A stretch of 64,000 nt of DNA from Bordetella petrii (GTDB lineage: Bacteria; Pseudomonadota; Gammaproteobacteria; Burkholderiales; Burkholderiaceae_B): positions 62,001-126,000 of the forward strand of contig WMBV01000002.1 of NCBI GenBank assembly GCA_017745595.1, read 5' to 3'. Positions 17,058-26,241 of this stretch are shown in pieces; positions within the stretch are counted from its first letter, which is position 1; each line of letters opens with the position of its first letter. A program made the position numbers and the translations under genes. Under the pieces are notes generated by a model. It worked only from the letters and a program-made list of their open reading frames with translations, was not told where the DNA came from and searched no databases.

Positions 17058-17471
17058 TCACATCTTTCCAAGTTGTTGAGCCAAGGATAGATCGTCTGTT
17101 AAGCACCACTGTTCGGCAACGCGGCCATCGGCCAGGCGATAGATCGAAATTTCGTCAATTGAAACACGCCTTCCGGTCGCCGAAAGCCCAATGAAGGGGC
17201 CGGAATGTGTGCCGGTCGAGACATAGCGGGTGACCACTTTGCCCTCTCCTTCAATTAGGTCTTCCACTCTTTCATGCCAATCAGGAAATGCTGACCGGAT
17301 ACGCGACACAGCATCCCTAACGCCGTCATGTCCAATGAACTCACTCCGGCTCCAACCTTTCGGCATGTGGGCGACGAAAGCAGCATCATAGATCTCGGGA
17401 ATTCGAGACAGGTCTCCTGTGTTCCACAGATCATGCAACTTCTCGATAAGAGCCTTGGCATCTGTCGTCAT
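17058..17471 (-). CDS. SnoaL-like / ester cyclase family protein
   Basis: A 137-residue NTF2-fold protein with 'LIEKLHDLWNTGDLSRIPEIYD', 'GHDGVRDAVSRIRSAFPDWHERVED' and 'VTRYVSTGTHSGPFIGLSATGRRVSIDEISIYRLADGRVAEQW', the standard pattern of SnoaL-type proteins. They include polyketide cyclases, but most are small-molecule binders of unknown role. The start at 17471 was chosen over 17486 because gagagg lies at the right distance. GC is lower than in the neighbours, so it is probably a separate insertion in the island. Confidence 0.75.
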   Translation of the reverse strand: MTTDAKALIEKLHDLWNTGDLSRIPEIYDAAFVAHMPKGWSRSEFIGHDGVRDAVSRIRSAFPDWHERVEDLIEGEGKVVTRYVSTGTHSGPFIGLSATGRRVSIDEISIYRLADGRVAEQWCLTDDLSLAQQLGKM

Positions 17472-17648
17472 CACTACCTCTCTCATTCGTAAAAAAAAGG
17501 GCCAAAAGTCGCAGCCATTCTAGAATTTTGCTAGGGCAAGTGGAACCGCTAGCCATTGTCAGCAGCCACTTTCCAGGCGAGCCGGCGGCGCCAGCCGCCG
17601 TGCGATTGCCGCATGCGCTGCCGCCGTTGAGTCCGACTTTGCCATGCC

Positions 17649-17903
17649 CTATTCGCGCTCCAGCCCCTCCAGCACTTGGCCAGCCAGCGTGCCCAGGTCA
17701 ATGCGGCCGCGCGCGATGGCCTGCACTTCCTCCAGCGACAGCGCCTCCAGAACGCTGGCCATACGCTTCTCGTACACCCGAGCAGCCAAGGGCCCCCATG
17801 CTTCAAACGCGGCGATAGCAGCTAGCTCCTTCTCGTTGTGGCGGCCAAAGCCTTCCAGATAGGCGTGCAGTCCTTGCGCCAACAAGCGTTTGTCCGGGCT
17901 CAT
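17649..17903 (-). CDS. Small helical protein coupled to the methyltransferase gene
   Basis: An 84-residue all-helical protein (MSPDKRLLAQGLHAYLEGF...), with no known domain. Its ATG overlaps the methyltransferase stop (ATGA), so it is translated from the same message and may work with that enzyme. Homologous small genes are common next to orphan methyltransferases of plasmid islands, but this is from memory of the gene order and not certain. Confidence 0.55.
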   Translation of the reverse strand: MSPDKRLLAQGLHAYLEGFGRHNEKELAAIAAFEAWGPLAARVYEKRMASVLEALSLEEVQAIARGRIDLGTLAGQVLEGLERE

Positions 17904-18547
17904 GCTGCAATCCTTTCACGGTGCGCGAGCTGCAGGCGCGCAACTGCGGCGGCGTGATACTTCGGGTCCATCTCAATGCCATAGAAGCGACGGCCGACCT
18001 GACGGGCCGCTACGCACGTCGATCCGGAACCGGCGAACGGATCCAAGACAATGTCACGCGGTTTGCTGAATGCCTCGATAAGCGGTGCCAGGCATTCAAC
18101 AGGCTTCTGGGTGGGGTGATGGCGATTACCACTGTATTTCCATGGCATCACGTCAGGCAGCGGGACCGCCGGTGTGGCGGGCTGGCCCTTGGCCAGCAGG
18201 TAGGCCGCCTCGTGCTGATAAGCGAGAAAGCGCGCCTTGGACTGGTACTGCTTGGCAAAGACGATATGGCCGACCACGCGAAATCCGGCGGCGCGCCAGG
18301 CGGCAAAGAATCGGTCGACGCGATTCCAGCCGTAGAAGGAGATGCAGAATGCGTCATCACGCAGGACGCGAAACATCTGAGCGAACGCGGGCGCCAGCCA
18401 TTCGTCACGGCGGTCATTGGCAATACTGCGGCCGGCACGGTCCACGTAGTTGACCAGGTACGGCGGGTCGGTGAGCACGAGATCGGCGCAGCGATCGGGC
18501 AAGGTAGGAAGAACGGACAGGCAATCGCCCAGGACAACACGACTCAT
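17900..18547 (-). CDS. Orphan DNA methyltransferase (N4/N6, beta-class order)
   Basis: A 215-residue enzyme with catalytic DPPY at about residues 26-29 and, near the C-terminus, HHPTQKPVE and the AdoMet loop DPFAGSGST. The order catalytic motif first, AdoMet motif last is that of beta-class adenine-N6 or cytosine-N4 methyltransferases. The start at 18547 is fixed by aaggag; the longer frame to 18592 is unlikely. No restriction endonuclease is near, so it probably serves to protect the plasmid from host restriction on entry. A conserved hairpin element (18630-18690) lies 83 bp upstream. Confidence 0.85.
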   Translation of the reverse strand: MSRVVLGDCLSVLPTLPDRCADLVLTDPPYLVNYVDRAGRSIANDRRDEWLAPAFAQMFRVLRDDAFCISFYGWNRVDRFFAAWRAAGFRVVGHIVFAKQYQSKARFLAYQHEAAYLLAKGQPATPAVPLPDVMPWKYSGNRHHPTQKPVECLAPLIEAFSKPRDIVLDPFAGSGSTCVAARQVGRRFYGIEMDPKYHAAAVARLQLAHRERIAA

Positions 18548-18629
18548 GGTTGGCTCCTTGCGTGCAGCAATGGCAGCCGATCTGCATTGCACTGCACGGG
18601 GCAGGCGGGCGCAGGCCGAGAGGAACCGG

Positions 18630-18690
18630 TCAAGGGACGTGGAATAAATAGCGAGCGTGAGCGAGCGGTTTATGCCGCGAAAGTCCTTGA
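18630..18690 (-). promoter_or_regulatory. Conserved hairpin element, copy 1
   Basis: A 47-base core (18637-18683; plus strand acgtggaataaa...gcggtttatgccgcgaaag) is closed by the stem TCAAGGGAC/GTCCTTGA with one bulged G. Copy 2 at 20532-20606 matches the core at 44 of 47 bases but has a different closing stem that still pairs. It is the leader of the orphan methyltransferase gene, 83 bp before its start, in the same orientation as copy 2 upstream of the antirestriction gene. Confidence 0.6.
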
Positions 18691-18848
18691 AAGGCCTGAC
18701 GCGGCTACAAAGCCGCGCGCTGCGGCAGGCCTGTCCGGGGCCGAAGGGCCTGCGACTGTATGCTCCGTGCAGTGCTTGATGGCCGAGGCATGCGAAGAAA
18801 AGCGGCGCGGCGCGCCGCGCCAGGGCCCCAGGGGGCCCAAGTCCGAGG

Positions 18849-19745
18849 CTAGAACAGTGTCATCTGGCCAGCGGCGGCCACCTGACGAGCCGCTTGGGAG
18901 AGCACCGTTTGCGTCGGCGCAGGGGCCGCGGCCGCGGCTGGTGCAGGCTCGACCGTCGGCCTTGGCGCGTCGACCGCCGCAGGGGCAGCCAGCATCTCGC
19001 GCATGGCCTGTATCGCCTCACGCTGGCGCAGCCGCGCGCCCCAGTCGCCGAGGACGTGTGCCGGCGTGTACCAGTGCTCCCACTCCTCGCCGGTAAGCGC
19101 GTTGCCGTGCACGACGATTGCCGGGATATGCAACAGGGCGAGCTGCAGGTAGGCCATGTGCACGCACCGGCGATCGATGTCGATCGCGACCACGTGCATC
19201 GCCTGCTGGTAGTTGATCTTGGCATCGTGCAGTCCATTGGCGGCGGCGATGATCATGCCGCCGGCACCGCAGGCCGGCTCCATCAGCCGCAGGAAGCCGC
19301 GTCGCTCCACCTGGTCGGTGAGTTCGCCGGCGTCGCCCATGATCATGCTGCCCATCAGCCGCGACACCTCATAGGGCGTAAAGAACTGTCCCGTGCCGGC
19401 GTTGCCCATGTCGAGCATCATGAACGTGCTGCCAAGGATATCGCCGAATTCGCCAGTGGTGACACGCTGATCCCAGCATTGGACCAGCAACGCGAACGCG
19501 TCGGCCAGGCGCTGCAGGTCTTCTTTGGCGTAGCGGCCAACGATCTCCAGGTAGCGCTTCTCGCGCTTTTCGAAGTGCGTCCGATCTACGGCATTGGCCA
19601 GAGCGAGCGCACCCATCTCCGTCCAGTCGGACCACGTACGATCCAGACCGTGCGTGCGCGACAGCTCCCGGAGGATGCTGACCATGCCTTGCTGATGCTC
19701 ATCGGCCGATTGAATGAATTTGCGCTGTTGTGCTTTCGTGGCCAT
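18849..19745 (-). CDS. Methylase-fold protein lacking the catalytic NPPY motif
   Basis: A 298-residue protein resembling the HsdM-type N6-adenine methylase domain. The AdoMet loop 'LMEPACGAGGMIIAAANGL' and the GTGQFFTPYEVSRLM segment of type I methylases are present, but after the second AdoMet acidic residue (AIDIDRR) no NPPY/F is seen; 'VVHGNALTGEEWEHW' follows instead. The tail (about 220-298) is Ala/Pro-rich. Start 19745 has ggagaac upstream. It is probably a DNA- or AdoMet-binding protein that no longer methylates, or one using another motif. It lies between the orphan methyltransferase and KlcA, and such proteins are common in plasmid anti-restriction regions. Confidence 0.7.
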   Translation of the reverse strand: MATKAQQRKFIQSADEHQQGMVSILRELSRTHGLDRTWSDWTEMGALALANAVDRTHFEKREKRYLEIVGRYAKEDLQRLADAFALLVQCWDQRVTTGEFGDILGSTFMMLDMGNAGTGQFFTPYEVSRLMGSMIMGDAGELTDQVERRGFLRLMEPACGAGGMIIAAANGLHDAKINYQQAMHVVAIDIDRRCVHMAYLQLALLHIPAIVVHGNALTGEEWEHWYTPAHVLGDWGARLRQREAIQAMREMLAAPAAVDAPRPTVEPAPAAAAAPAPTQTVLSQAARQVAAAGQMTLF

Positions 19746-20017
19746 GTTTGTTCTCCGGTTGCCAGGGCGGGAATGCCCGGAACTGAAGGACACGGCGCAG
19801 CGCAGCGCTCAAGTGTCGAAGACGGCCGGCGGCCGCAAGTGGTGCGAGCGCAGCTGGCACCGCGCAGCACTTGAACGCGAGAACGACGTGGCACACTGAC
19901 CGGGAATGCAGACCCGCCCACACCGTGAAGCTTGGCACGATGGTGTTCGCGCACGGGCATGGCCCCAGCAATGTCGCTTAGCAGGTAGCGGCGATGGCCA
20001 GCCGCCGGCGGCGCAAC

Positions 20018-20043
20018 GAAGAAAAGGCCCGCAGGGGCGGGCC
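20018..20043 (-). terminator. Intrinsic terminator of the antirestriction gene
   Basis: On the minus strand a 7-bp stem GGCCCGC/GCGGGCC with a CCCT loop is followed by TTTTCTTC. It begins nine bases beyond the klcA stop and has the full form of a rho-independent terminator. Confidence 0.75.
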
Positions 20044-20051
20044 TGGTGGCG

Positions 20052-20462
20052 TCAGTCGATGGCCGCGAATATTGCGGGAGCTTCAGCGTGCTCGCCGGCA
20101 AAGGCGCGCAGCGCGAGATACTTGTCGACCAGGTGGCGACCCTGCGGTTGCTCGCACAGCTCGCAGAGTGCGTAGAGGGTGGCGACGATTCCCGCGGCGT
20201 CGGCCGACATGGTGCAATCGCACCAGTTCATCGGCCAAACGATGCGCAGCTGGTCGTAGCCGGCTGGTACCAAGTAGAAGGTGTCGGCCACTTCGTAGTA
20301 GTGCCAGTAAGCGCCCTTGTAATCTTCAGACAGTCGTCCAAGCCACGTGTAGACAGCGAACTCTCCCGTCAACATCAGGCGCTGGCCGAAGTGTTTGGGC
20401 AAGAACTTCATGCGATCTTCGTCGGGAACCAGATTGGCGGCAGTGGCGGTGGCTTGCTTCAT
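20052..20462 (-). CDS. klcA: KlcA/ArdB family antirestriction protein
   Basis: A 136-residue protein with the family landmarks 'RMKFLPKHFGQRLMLTGEFAVYTWLGRL', 'YKGAYWHYYEV', 'YLVPAG' and 'IVWPMNWCDCTMSADAAGIVATLYAL'. ArdB/KlcA proteins inhibit type I restriction enzymes in vivo by an indirect route. Start 20462 has aaggagcacgac upstream; the frame to 20621 is only an upstream extension. A terminator follows, and the second copy of the hairpin element lies 70 bp upstream, so its leader is shared in form with that of the orphan methyltransferase. Confidence 0.88.
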   Translation of the reverse strand: MKQATATAANLVPDEDRMKFLPKHFGQRLMLTGEFAVYTWLGRLSEDYKGAYWHYYEVADTFYLVPAGYDQLRIVWPMNWCDCTMSADAAGIVATLYALCELCEQPQGRHLVDKYLALRAFAGEHAEAPAIFAAID

Positions 20463-20531
20463 GTCGTGCTCCTTGAGAGTGAGCCCGGCCGGGTGGCGGG
20501 ACGGGAGCACTGGCGCCCTGCGGAACAAGCG

Positions 20532-20606
20532 CCTGGCGCAAGGGGACGTGGAATAAAAAGCGAGCGCCAGCGAGCGGTTTATGCCGCGAAAGCCCCTTGC
20601 GCCAGG
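20532..20606 (-). promoter_or_regulatory. Conserved hairpin element, copy 2
   Basis: The same 47-base core as copy 1 (20546-20592) is enclosed by a perfect 14-bp stem CCTGGCGCAAGGGG/CCCCTTGCGCCAGG (20532-20545, 20593-20606). The closing stem differs from that of copy 1 but pairing is kept, which is covariation. It is in the leader of klcA. Confidence 0.6.
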
Positions 20607-20758
20607 TGCGCGCAGGGCCAAGATGCGCCCAGGCCTGACACCAGGCCGCGCACCGAATGCCCACGACTGGCGACCGCCTGCAGCGCGTGCTGGGCCACGC
20701 GTGAAGCTGGAGCGTTGCGCCTATACTGAGTCGGTCGAACGAGTGTAGGGAGTGCGCG

Positions 20759-21513
<755 letters not shown>

Positions 21514-22133
21514 ATCTGGAAAATCTCAAAGACCCATACCATGCCACTTTGCTGCACTCGTTCTACATTACATTCGGCCTGTGGCGGGCCGACTCAAAGT
21601 CCGAATGCATCCCTACCGGTGGTGGCGCTCATAGCGTGATGAGTTCCCATAACGAAGGAAAAAAGAAGACCGAGGCTACTGCCGAGATGAGTCGCTTTCG
21701 AGATGACCTTCAAATTAAGGATATGGAGACGGTTACGCCGCGCAAGGAATTCAACCGAGGACGAGTAGGCGGAGCATGGATTTTCCCCGCAGCACAGTTC
21801 GGGATCCAGGCGAATTCGCTAAAGACACGCCATGTCATTCCCCGGGGCCCGGGCGCGCACGAACTTGTCTTTACCTACTACGGTTATGAGGATGACGACG
21901 AAGAGTTGACCCGACTGCGCCTAAAACACGCCAATCTGCTCGGCCCGGCGGGCTTCGTGTCGATGGACGACAGTGAGGTGCTAAAGCAGGTGCAACAAGG
22001 TGTCACGGGCTACCCTGACAGCGTGAGCGTAATCGAAATGGGCGGGCGCGACACGGAGCCCGCTGACTACATGGTTAGCGAAGTGATGATCCGTGCATTC
22101 TACAAGTACTATCGTGAGGCATTGGAATTATGA
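21514..22133 (+). pseudogene. C-terminal part of a Rieske ring-hydroxylating oxygenase alpha subunit
   Basis: From the IS boundary the frame reads 'NLENLKDPYHATLLHSFYITFGL', the mononuclear-iron helix of the salicylate/anthranilate-type hydroxylases (D-P-Y-H-x4-H), and later 'LLGPAGFVSMDDSEVLKQVQQGV', which should carry the third ligand. The whole Rieske domain is gone. The open frame continues upstream through the IS end to an in-frame ATG at 21462, so a hybrid protein could be made but would lack the [2Fe-2S] domain. Its stop overlaps the ferredoxin start by four bases. Confidence 0.85.
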
Positions 22134-22456
22134 CGGAAGTACGGAAGTGGATCGCGGTAGCGGCGACAAAGGATATAAATCCGGATACGAGCACGCTGCG
22201 GGTCGTAGTGAACGATGAACCAGTCTGCCTATATAAACTTAGTGATGGCGGTATCTATGCTACACACGACACCTGCACCCACGGAGATGCCAGCCTAGCT
22301 GACGGGTATATCGAGAACGACGTAATCGAATGTCCCCTGCACCAAGGGTGTTTCGATATTCGAACAGGCCAGGCCGTCAGAGCACCATGCAGGGTGCCGA
22401 TTAGGATATATCCTGTGAAAGTTGAACGGGGCGTTATATACCTGGAAGGACCATGA
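22130..22456 (+). CDS. Rieske ferredoxin of the truncated oxygenase
   Basis: A 108-residue protein with the Rieske motif C-x-H (CTHGDA) and, after the usual spacing, C-x2-H (CPLHQG). It would carry electrons from a reductase to a ring hydroxylase. It overlaps the alpha-subunit remnant (ATGA), so it was its dedicated partner, and is now orphaned. It resembles the ferredoxin at 28794-29120 in length and motif and may be able to feed that system. Confidence 0.88.
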   Translation: MTEVRKWIAVAATKDINPDTSTLRVVVNDEPVCLYKLSDGGIYATHDTCTHGDASLADGYIENDVIECPLHQGCFDIRTGQAVRAPCRVPIRIYPVKVERGVIYLEGP

Positions 22457-22583
22457 TCATGATTCTGTGGAGCATAGTCGTTCTCGGGTACAAACGTATG
22501 CAGTATTTCGGCCGCGCAGATCAACTACAAAGCCCTGATTGGGCGCGACCGACATAGTCCACCCGCTTGCCTTCCCTTGCCGA

Positions 22584-23582
22584 TCAATCGGCGGACAGCT
22601 TGCGCTCGCTGACCAGCTTGGACCAGCGCGCCGCATCATGCTTGATCAGCGCCGCGAATTCCTGCGGGGTGCTGGCGTCCGCCGACAGCCCTTGCGCCTC
22701 CAGGCTGGCTTTCACCTCGGGATCCTGCATGGCCCGCATCACTGCCTGGTTGACCTTCGCGATCACCGCCGCCGGGGTGCCGGCCGGCGCGGTCAGGCCG
22801 ATCCACAGAGACGAATTGAATCCCGGCACGCCGGAGGCATCCACCGTGGGCAGGTCCGGCAGCATTGCCGAGGGCTTCAGGCTGCTTACAGCCAGGGCCT
22901 TGAGCTGGCCCGTCTTGACGAAGGGCATCAGGCTGTTGGGAATGCCGAACATGACCTGCACCCGCCCCGCCGCTAGGTCGCTGACAGCGGGCACCGCGCC
23001 CTTGTACGGCACATGCACCATGTCCACGCCCGTCAGGGACTTGAACAATTCAGCACTCAAGTGATGCGGCGTGCCGACTCCCGCGGACGCATAGCTGAGC
23101 TTGCCCGGATTGGCCTTTGCATAGGCAATGAGTTCCTTTACCGAATTCACGGGCAGTTCGGCATTGACAGCCAACAGGATGGGGCCGGTGGCCACCAGCG
23201 AAACCGGCGCGAAGTCCTTGATCGGGTCGTAGCCCACGCCCGTCTTCTGGTAAACGTACGGGTTCATGGTAAGAAGGTTGTTCGGGGTGATCAGGAAGGT
23301 GTAGCCGTCCGCCGCGGAACGGGCCACCAGCGCCGCCCCCAGGTTGCCGCCGGCGCCGGCCCGGTTCTCGACAATGATGGGCACGTCCCAATAGGCCGAC
23401 AGCTTCTGCGCAAGCACCCGGCCCACCACGTCGTTGCTGCCGCCGGCGGTGTATGGCACCACGAACTTGATAGGACGGTCCGGATAGCTGTCATCGCCAG
23501 CCTGCGCCGTGGACACGCACAGACTGGCGCACAGGCCGCAGAAGGCCGCACGAAGGAATTGCCGTTTGCTGGGGTTGATCAT
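22584..23582 (-). CDS. Bug-type tripartite tricarboxylate transporter receptor (1)
   Basis: A 332-residue periplasmic binding protein. The Sec signal is visible (SKRQFLRAAFCGLCASLCVSTAQA), followed by 'YPDRPIKFVVPYTAGGSNDVVGR' and 'PIIVENRAGAGGNLG', the hallmarks of the TctC/Bug family. It captures a carboxylate for a TctAB membrane pair, but none is encoded in the window. Ribosome site ggagagag. It lies 38 bp downstream of the FAD monooxygenase gene and probably serves the same substrate. Confidence 0.92.
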   Translation of the reverse strand: MINPSKRQFLRAAFCGLCASLCVSTAQAGDDSYPDRPIKFVVPYTAGGSNDVVGRVLAQKLSAYWDVPIIVENRAGAGGNLGAALVARSAADGYTFLITPNNLLTMNPYVYQKTGVGYDPIKDFAPVSLVATGPILLAVNAELPVNSVKELIAYAKANPGKLSYASAGVGTPHHLSAELFKSLTGVDMVHVPYKGAVPAVSDLAAGRVQVMFGIPNSLMPFVKTGQLKALAVSSLKPSAMLPDLPTVDASGVPGFNSSLWIGLTAPAGTPAAVIAKVNQAVMRAMQDPEVKASLEAQGLSADASTPQEFAALIKHDAARWSKLVSERKLSAD

Positions 23583-23620
23583 GTTCTCTCTCCTGGTTTC
23601 TAGTTTTTGGGGGGGTGCGG

Positions 23621-25252
23621 TCAGGCCGCGCCGCGTACGGTGTCGAGGATATGGCGTGCGTCGCGTAGTCTATCGCCGCGCCACGCGACATGCCCGTCGG
23701 GACGCACCAGGACCAGCTTCGCGGCATAGGCGCGGGCCGCCTCGGGCTCGTCATTCAGCGCCGCCACTTCGAACGGCATGCGCACGGCTTCGGACGCTGC
23801 CCGCATGGCCTGGACATCCGCGGCGTTGTCCGTTGCGAAATTGAGCAGCACGAATGACCTTCCGAACAGATCCAGGATCGACCTGCCGTCCTTCAGCCAG
23901 GCATGCGGCGCCCTGGCACCGGGACGGGCATTCGGCACATAGACTCTGAAATCGTCCGGCACGGCAGGCGTGCCGTCCGGAATGCAAATCGGCGACTCAT
24001 CGTATCTGTGCCCGATCTGCAGCCCCATGGACTCCCACTCGACGCGCGTCGAATCACGCAACCGCTTGCCCAGCGCCGCGCGTGTGCGCTGGCCTTCGGC
24101 TGTGTCGTCGCACACCGCGCGGGGATCCGGCGTGTCCTGCCATGCCTTGAAATTCTGGGTGGAAAAACGGGTATTGCGCTGCGCGATGGGCCGGCGCTCG
24201 ATCTCATAGCTGCGCAGCAGGGCGGGGCCGCCCCACCCTTCCAGCATGCCCTGCAGTTTCCAGCCCAGGTCCAGCACCTCTTGTATGCCGGTGTTCATGC
24301 CCATGCCGCCCGTCGGCGACATGGTGTGGGCCGAGTCCCCCACCAGAACCACGCGCCCCTGGCAATAGCGATCGGCCAGCATCTCGCTGCGCCGCCAGGG
24401 GGTTACCGACAGCACTTCGAATGCGATTTCCGGGCCATGCGGCCCGCCCAGCGCGCGGCGCACCCATGCGGCGGCGTCGAATGACGCCAGGTCCATCTTC
24501 TGTTGCGAACCCAGCACAGTAAGACGCCAGATATCGGCGCCGTCGACGACGGTGAGATTGCCCCACATTCCCTCGGGGCCGACCAGCATGTAGCGCTCGG
24601 CCTGCCCCATGAGATGCTTGTCGGCCAGGCCGTCGGCCTTGATCAGGATATTGACCGAATAGCTCAGCAGGCGCCCCTGCATCGGGATGCCGGCCTGCTC
24701 GCGCACCTGGCTGGTTGCGCCATCGCACCCCAGCAGATACCGGGCCCGGAACTGCTTCTTGCGGCCGGAGCGCAGATCCTGCGCTTCCGCATGCACCCAG
24801 TCTGCATCCTGCTCCAGACGCAGGAAGCGATGCTCGAAGAGGATGCCGGCCTGCGGGCTGGCCAGCGCAGCCTCGGTCAGGATCGGCTGCAGCCAGAGCT
24901 GCGGGCAGCGCTGCTTCTTCTCTGGCGTCTCGGGCGGCGTGGGGCTGTCGCGCATGCTGGGATAAGGCTCGCGATCCAGCAGCAGGCCATTCAATGACGT
25001 GCAGAAAACCATCGACAGATCGTAGTCATCAGGAAAGCCACAGGCGCGAACCTGTTCAGAGATTCCCCACATGCGGAACGCTTCCATCGTGCGGATGGCC
25101 ACGAGCCCCGTACGGGGATGCTCGATGTTTCCGTCCCCCTGCTCGAGCAGCACGGAATGGACGCCGCGCCTGGCCAGGTCGATGCTCATGGCCAGGCCGA
25201 CCGGCCCCCCGCCCACAATAAGAACCGGGACATCGACGACTGCTTCCGACAT
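23621..25252 (-). CDS. FAD-dependent aromatic monooxygenase (PheA/TfdB family)
   Basis: A 543-residue flavoprotein hydroxylase. N-terminal dinucleotide motif GGGPVG at about residues 14-19, central GDSAHTMSPTGGMGMNTG with the FAD ribityl contact, and a thioredoxin-like C-terminal domain (about 430-543), as in phenol and 2,4-dichlorophenol hydroxylases. It should insert one oxygen ortho to a phenolic hydroxyl with NAD(P)H. First gene of a two-gene unit with the Bug receptor; a LysR regulator gene is divergent from it across 98 bp. The substrate is not readable from sequence; hydroxylated benzoates or phenols are likely. Confidence 0.88.
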   Translation of the reverse strand: MSEAVVDVPVLIVGGGPVGLAMSIDLARRGVHSVLLEQGDGNIEHPRTGLVAIRTMEAFRMWGISEQVRACGFPDDYDLSMVFCTSLNGLLLDREPYPSMRDSPTPPETPEKKQRCPQLWLQPILTEAALASPQAGILFEHRFLRLEQDADWVHAEAQDLRSGRKKQFRARYLLGCDGATSQVREQAGIPMQGRLLSYSVNILIKADGLADKHLMGQAERYMLVGPEGMWGNLTVVDGADIWRLTVLGSQQKMDLASFDAAAWVRRALGGPHGPEIAFEVLSVTPWRRSEMLADRYCQGRVVLVGDSAHTMSPTGGMGMNTGIQEVLDLGWKLQGMLEGWGGPALLRSYEIERRPIAQRNTRFSTQNFKAWQDTPDPRAVCDDTAEGQRTRAALGKRLRDSTRVEWESMGLQIGHRYDESPICIPDGTPAVPDDFRVYVPNARPGARAPHAWLKDGRSILDLFGRSFVLLNFATDNAADVQAMRAASEAVRMPFEVAALNDEPEAARAYAAKLVLVRPDGHVAWRGDRLRDARHILDTVRGAA

Positions 25253-25350
25253 GAATCCTCACCTTCAATAAATTCTGTGCGTGGCGAGCATGGTCGCGCG
25301 AGGCTGGATTCATGGTCAAATTGATAATCAAACGTTTCTGAATTCATGCT

Positions 25351-26241
25351 ATGAATATCAAGACTTTCGACCTGAACCTGCTTCGCGTGTTTGTCGTGGT
25401 GTACCGGCTGCGCAGTGTCTCGCACGCGGCCAGCGCCATCGGCTTGACGCAGCCCGCAATGAGCAACGCACTGCGCAGGCTGCGCGAGCAGTGCAATGAC
25501 CCGCTGTTCACCCGCTCGGGCCGGACCATGGAGCCCACCGCCCTGGCCAACAGCCTGTTCGCTCCGCTGGAAGCGGCGTTGGCGGGCATCGAGACCTGTT
25601 TTTCACAAGTAGGCGACTTCCGGCCTGAATCGAGCAGGCGGACCTTCCGCTTGCTTATGTCCGATGTGGGCGAGATGGTGGTGCTGCCGCGCTTGATGCT
25701 GACGCTATCGTCCGCCGCCCCCCACGTGAGCATCGAGGCCTCGCGCCTGTCGCATGCCGACTATGCGCCGGCGTTGCGCAGCGGCCAGGCCGACCTGGCC
25801 ATTGGCAACATCGGATTCCTGCATGCCGGTTTCTATCAACAACACTTGTTCGACGACCGGTATTTGTGCATCGCCCGCAAAGGCCACCCCGCATTGGGCG
25901 ACAAGCTGACGCTGGCGCGCTATCTTTCGCTGGGGCACGTGACCGCCACCGCGGGCAGCACCGATGCCCTGGTAGAAGAAGCGCTGTCAGGCCGCAAACA
26001 ACGGCGCGACATCAAACTGACTGTCACGCATTACCACCGCTGCGCGGCAATCGTGTTGCGGTCAGACCTGATCGCAACCGTGCCGGGCAACGCGGTTGTG
26101 GGCATGGACGGGCTGCAGACCCATGCACTGCCCTTCAAGATGCCGCAGGCGCGCGTACGCCAATTCTGGCATCGGCGCGCCCACACGGATGCGGCCCACA
26201 AATGGCTGCGCCAGCTGATCGCCGACCTGATCCTAGAGTGA
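25351..26241 (+). CDS. LysR-family regulator (1)
   Basis: A 296-residue regulator of the NodD/PnbR branch: winged HTH at residues 1-65 (FDLNLLRVFVVVYRLRSVSHAASAIGLTQPAMSNALRRLR) and an effector-binding domain after about 90. Divergent from the FAD monooxygenase gene, which it probably activates in the presence of the substrate or a product. Its 3' end overlaps the convergent citrate-synthase-like gene by nine bases. Confidence 0.9.
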   Translation: MNIKTFDLNLLRVFVVVYRLRSVSHAASAIGLTQPAMSNALRRLREQCNDPLFTRSGRTMEPTALANSLFAPLEAALAGIETCFSQVGDFRPESSRRTFRLLMSDVGEMVVLPRLMLTLSSAAPHVSIEASRLSHADYAPALRSGQADLAIGNIGFLHAGFYQQHLFDDRYLCIARKGHPALGDKLTLARYLSLGHVTATAGSTDALVEEALSGRKQRRDIKLTVTHYHRCAAIVLRSDLIATVPGNAVVGMDGLQTHALPFKMPQARVRQFWHRRAHTDAAHKWLRQLIADLILE

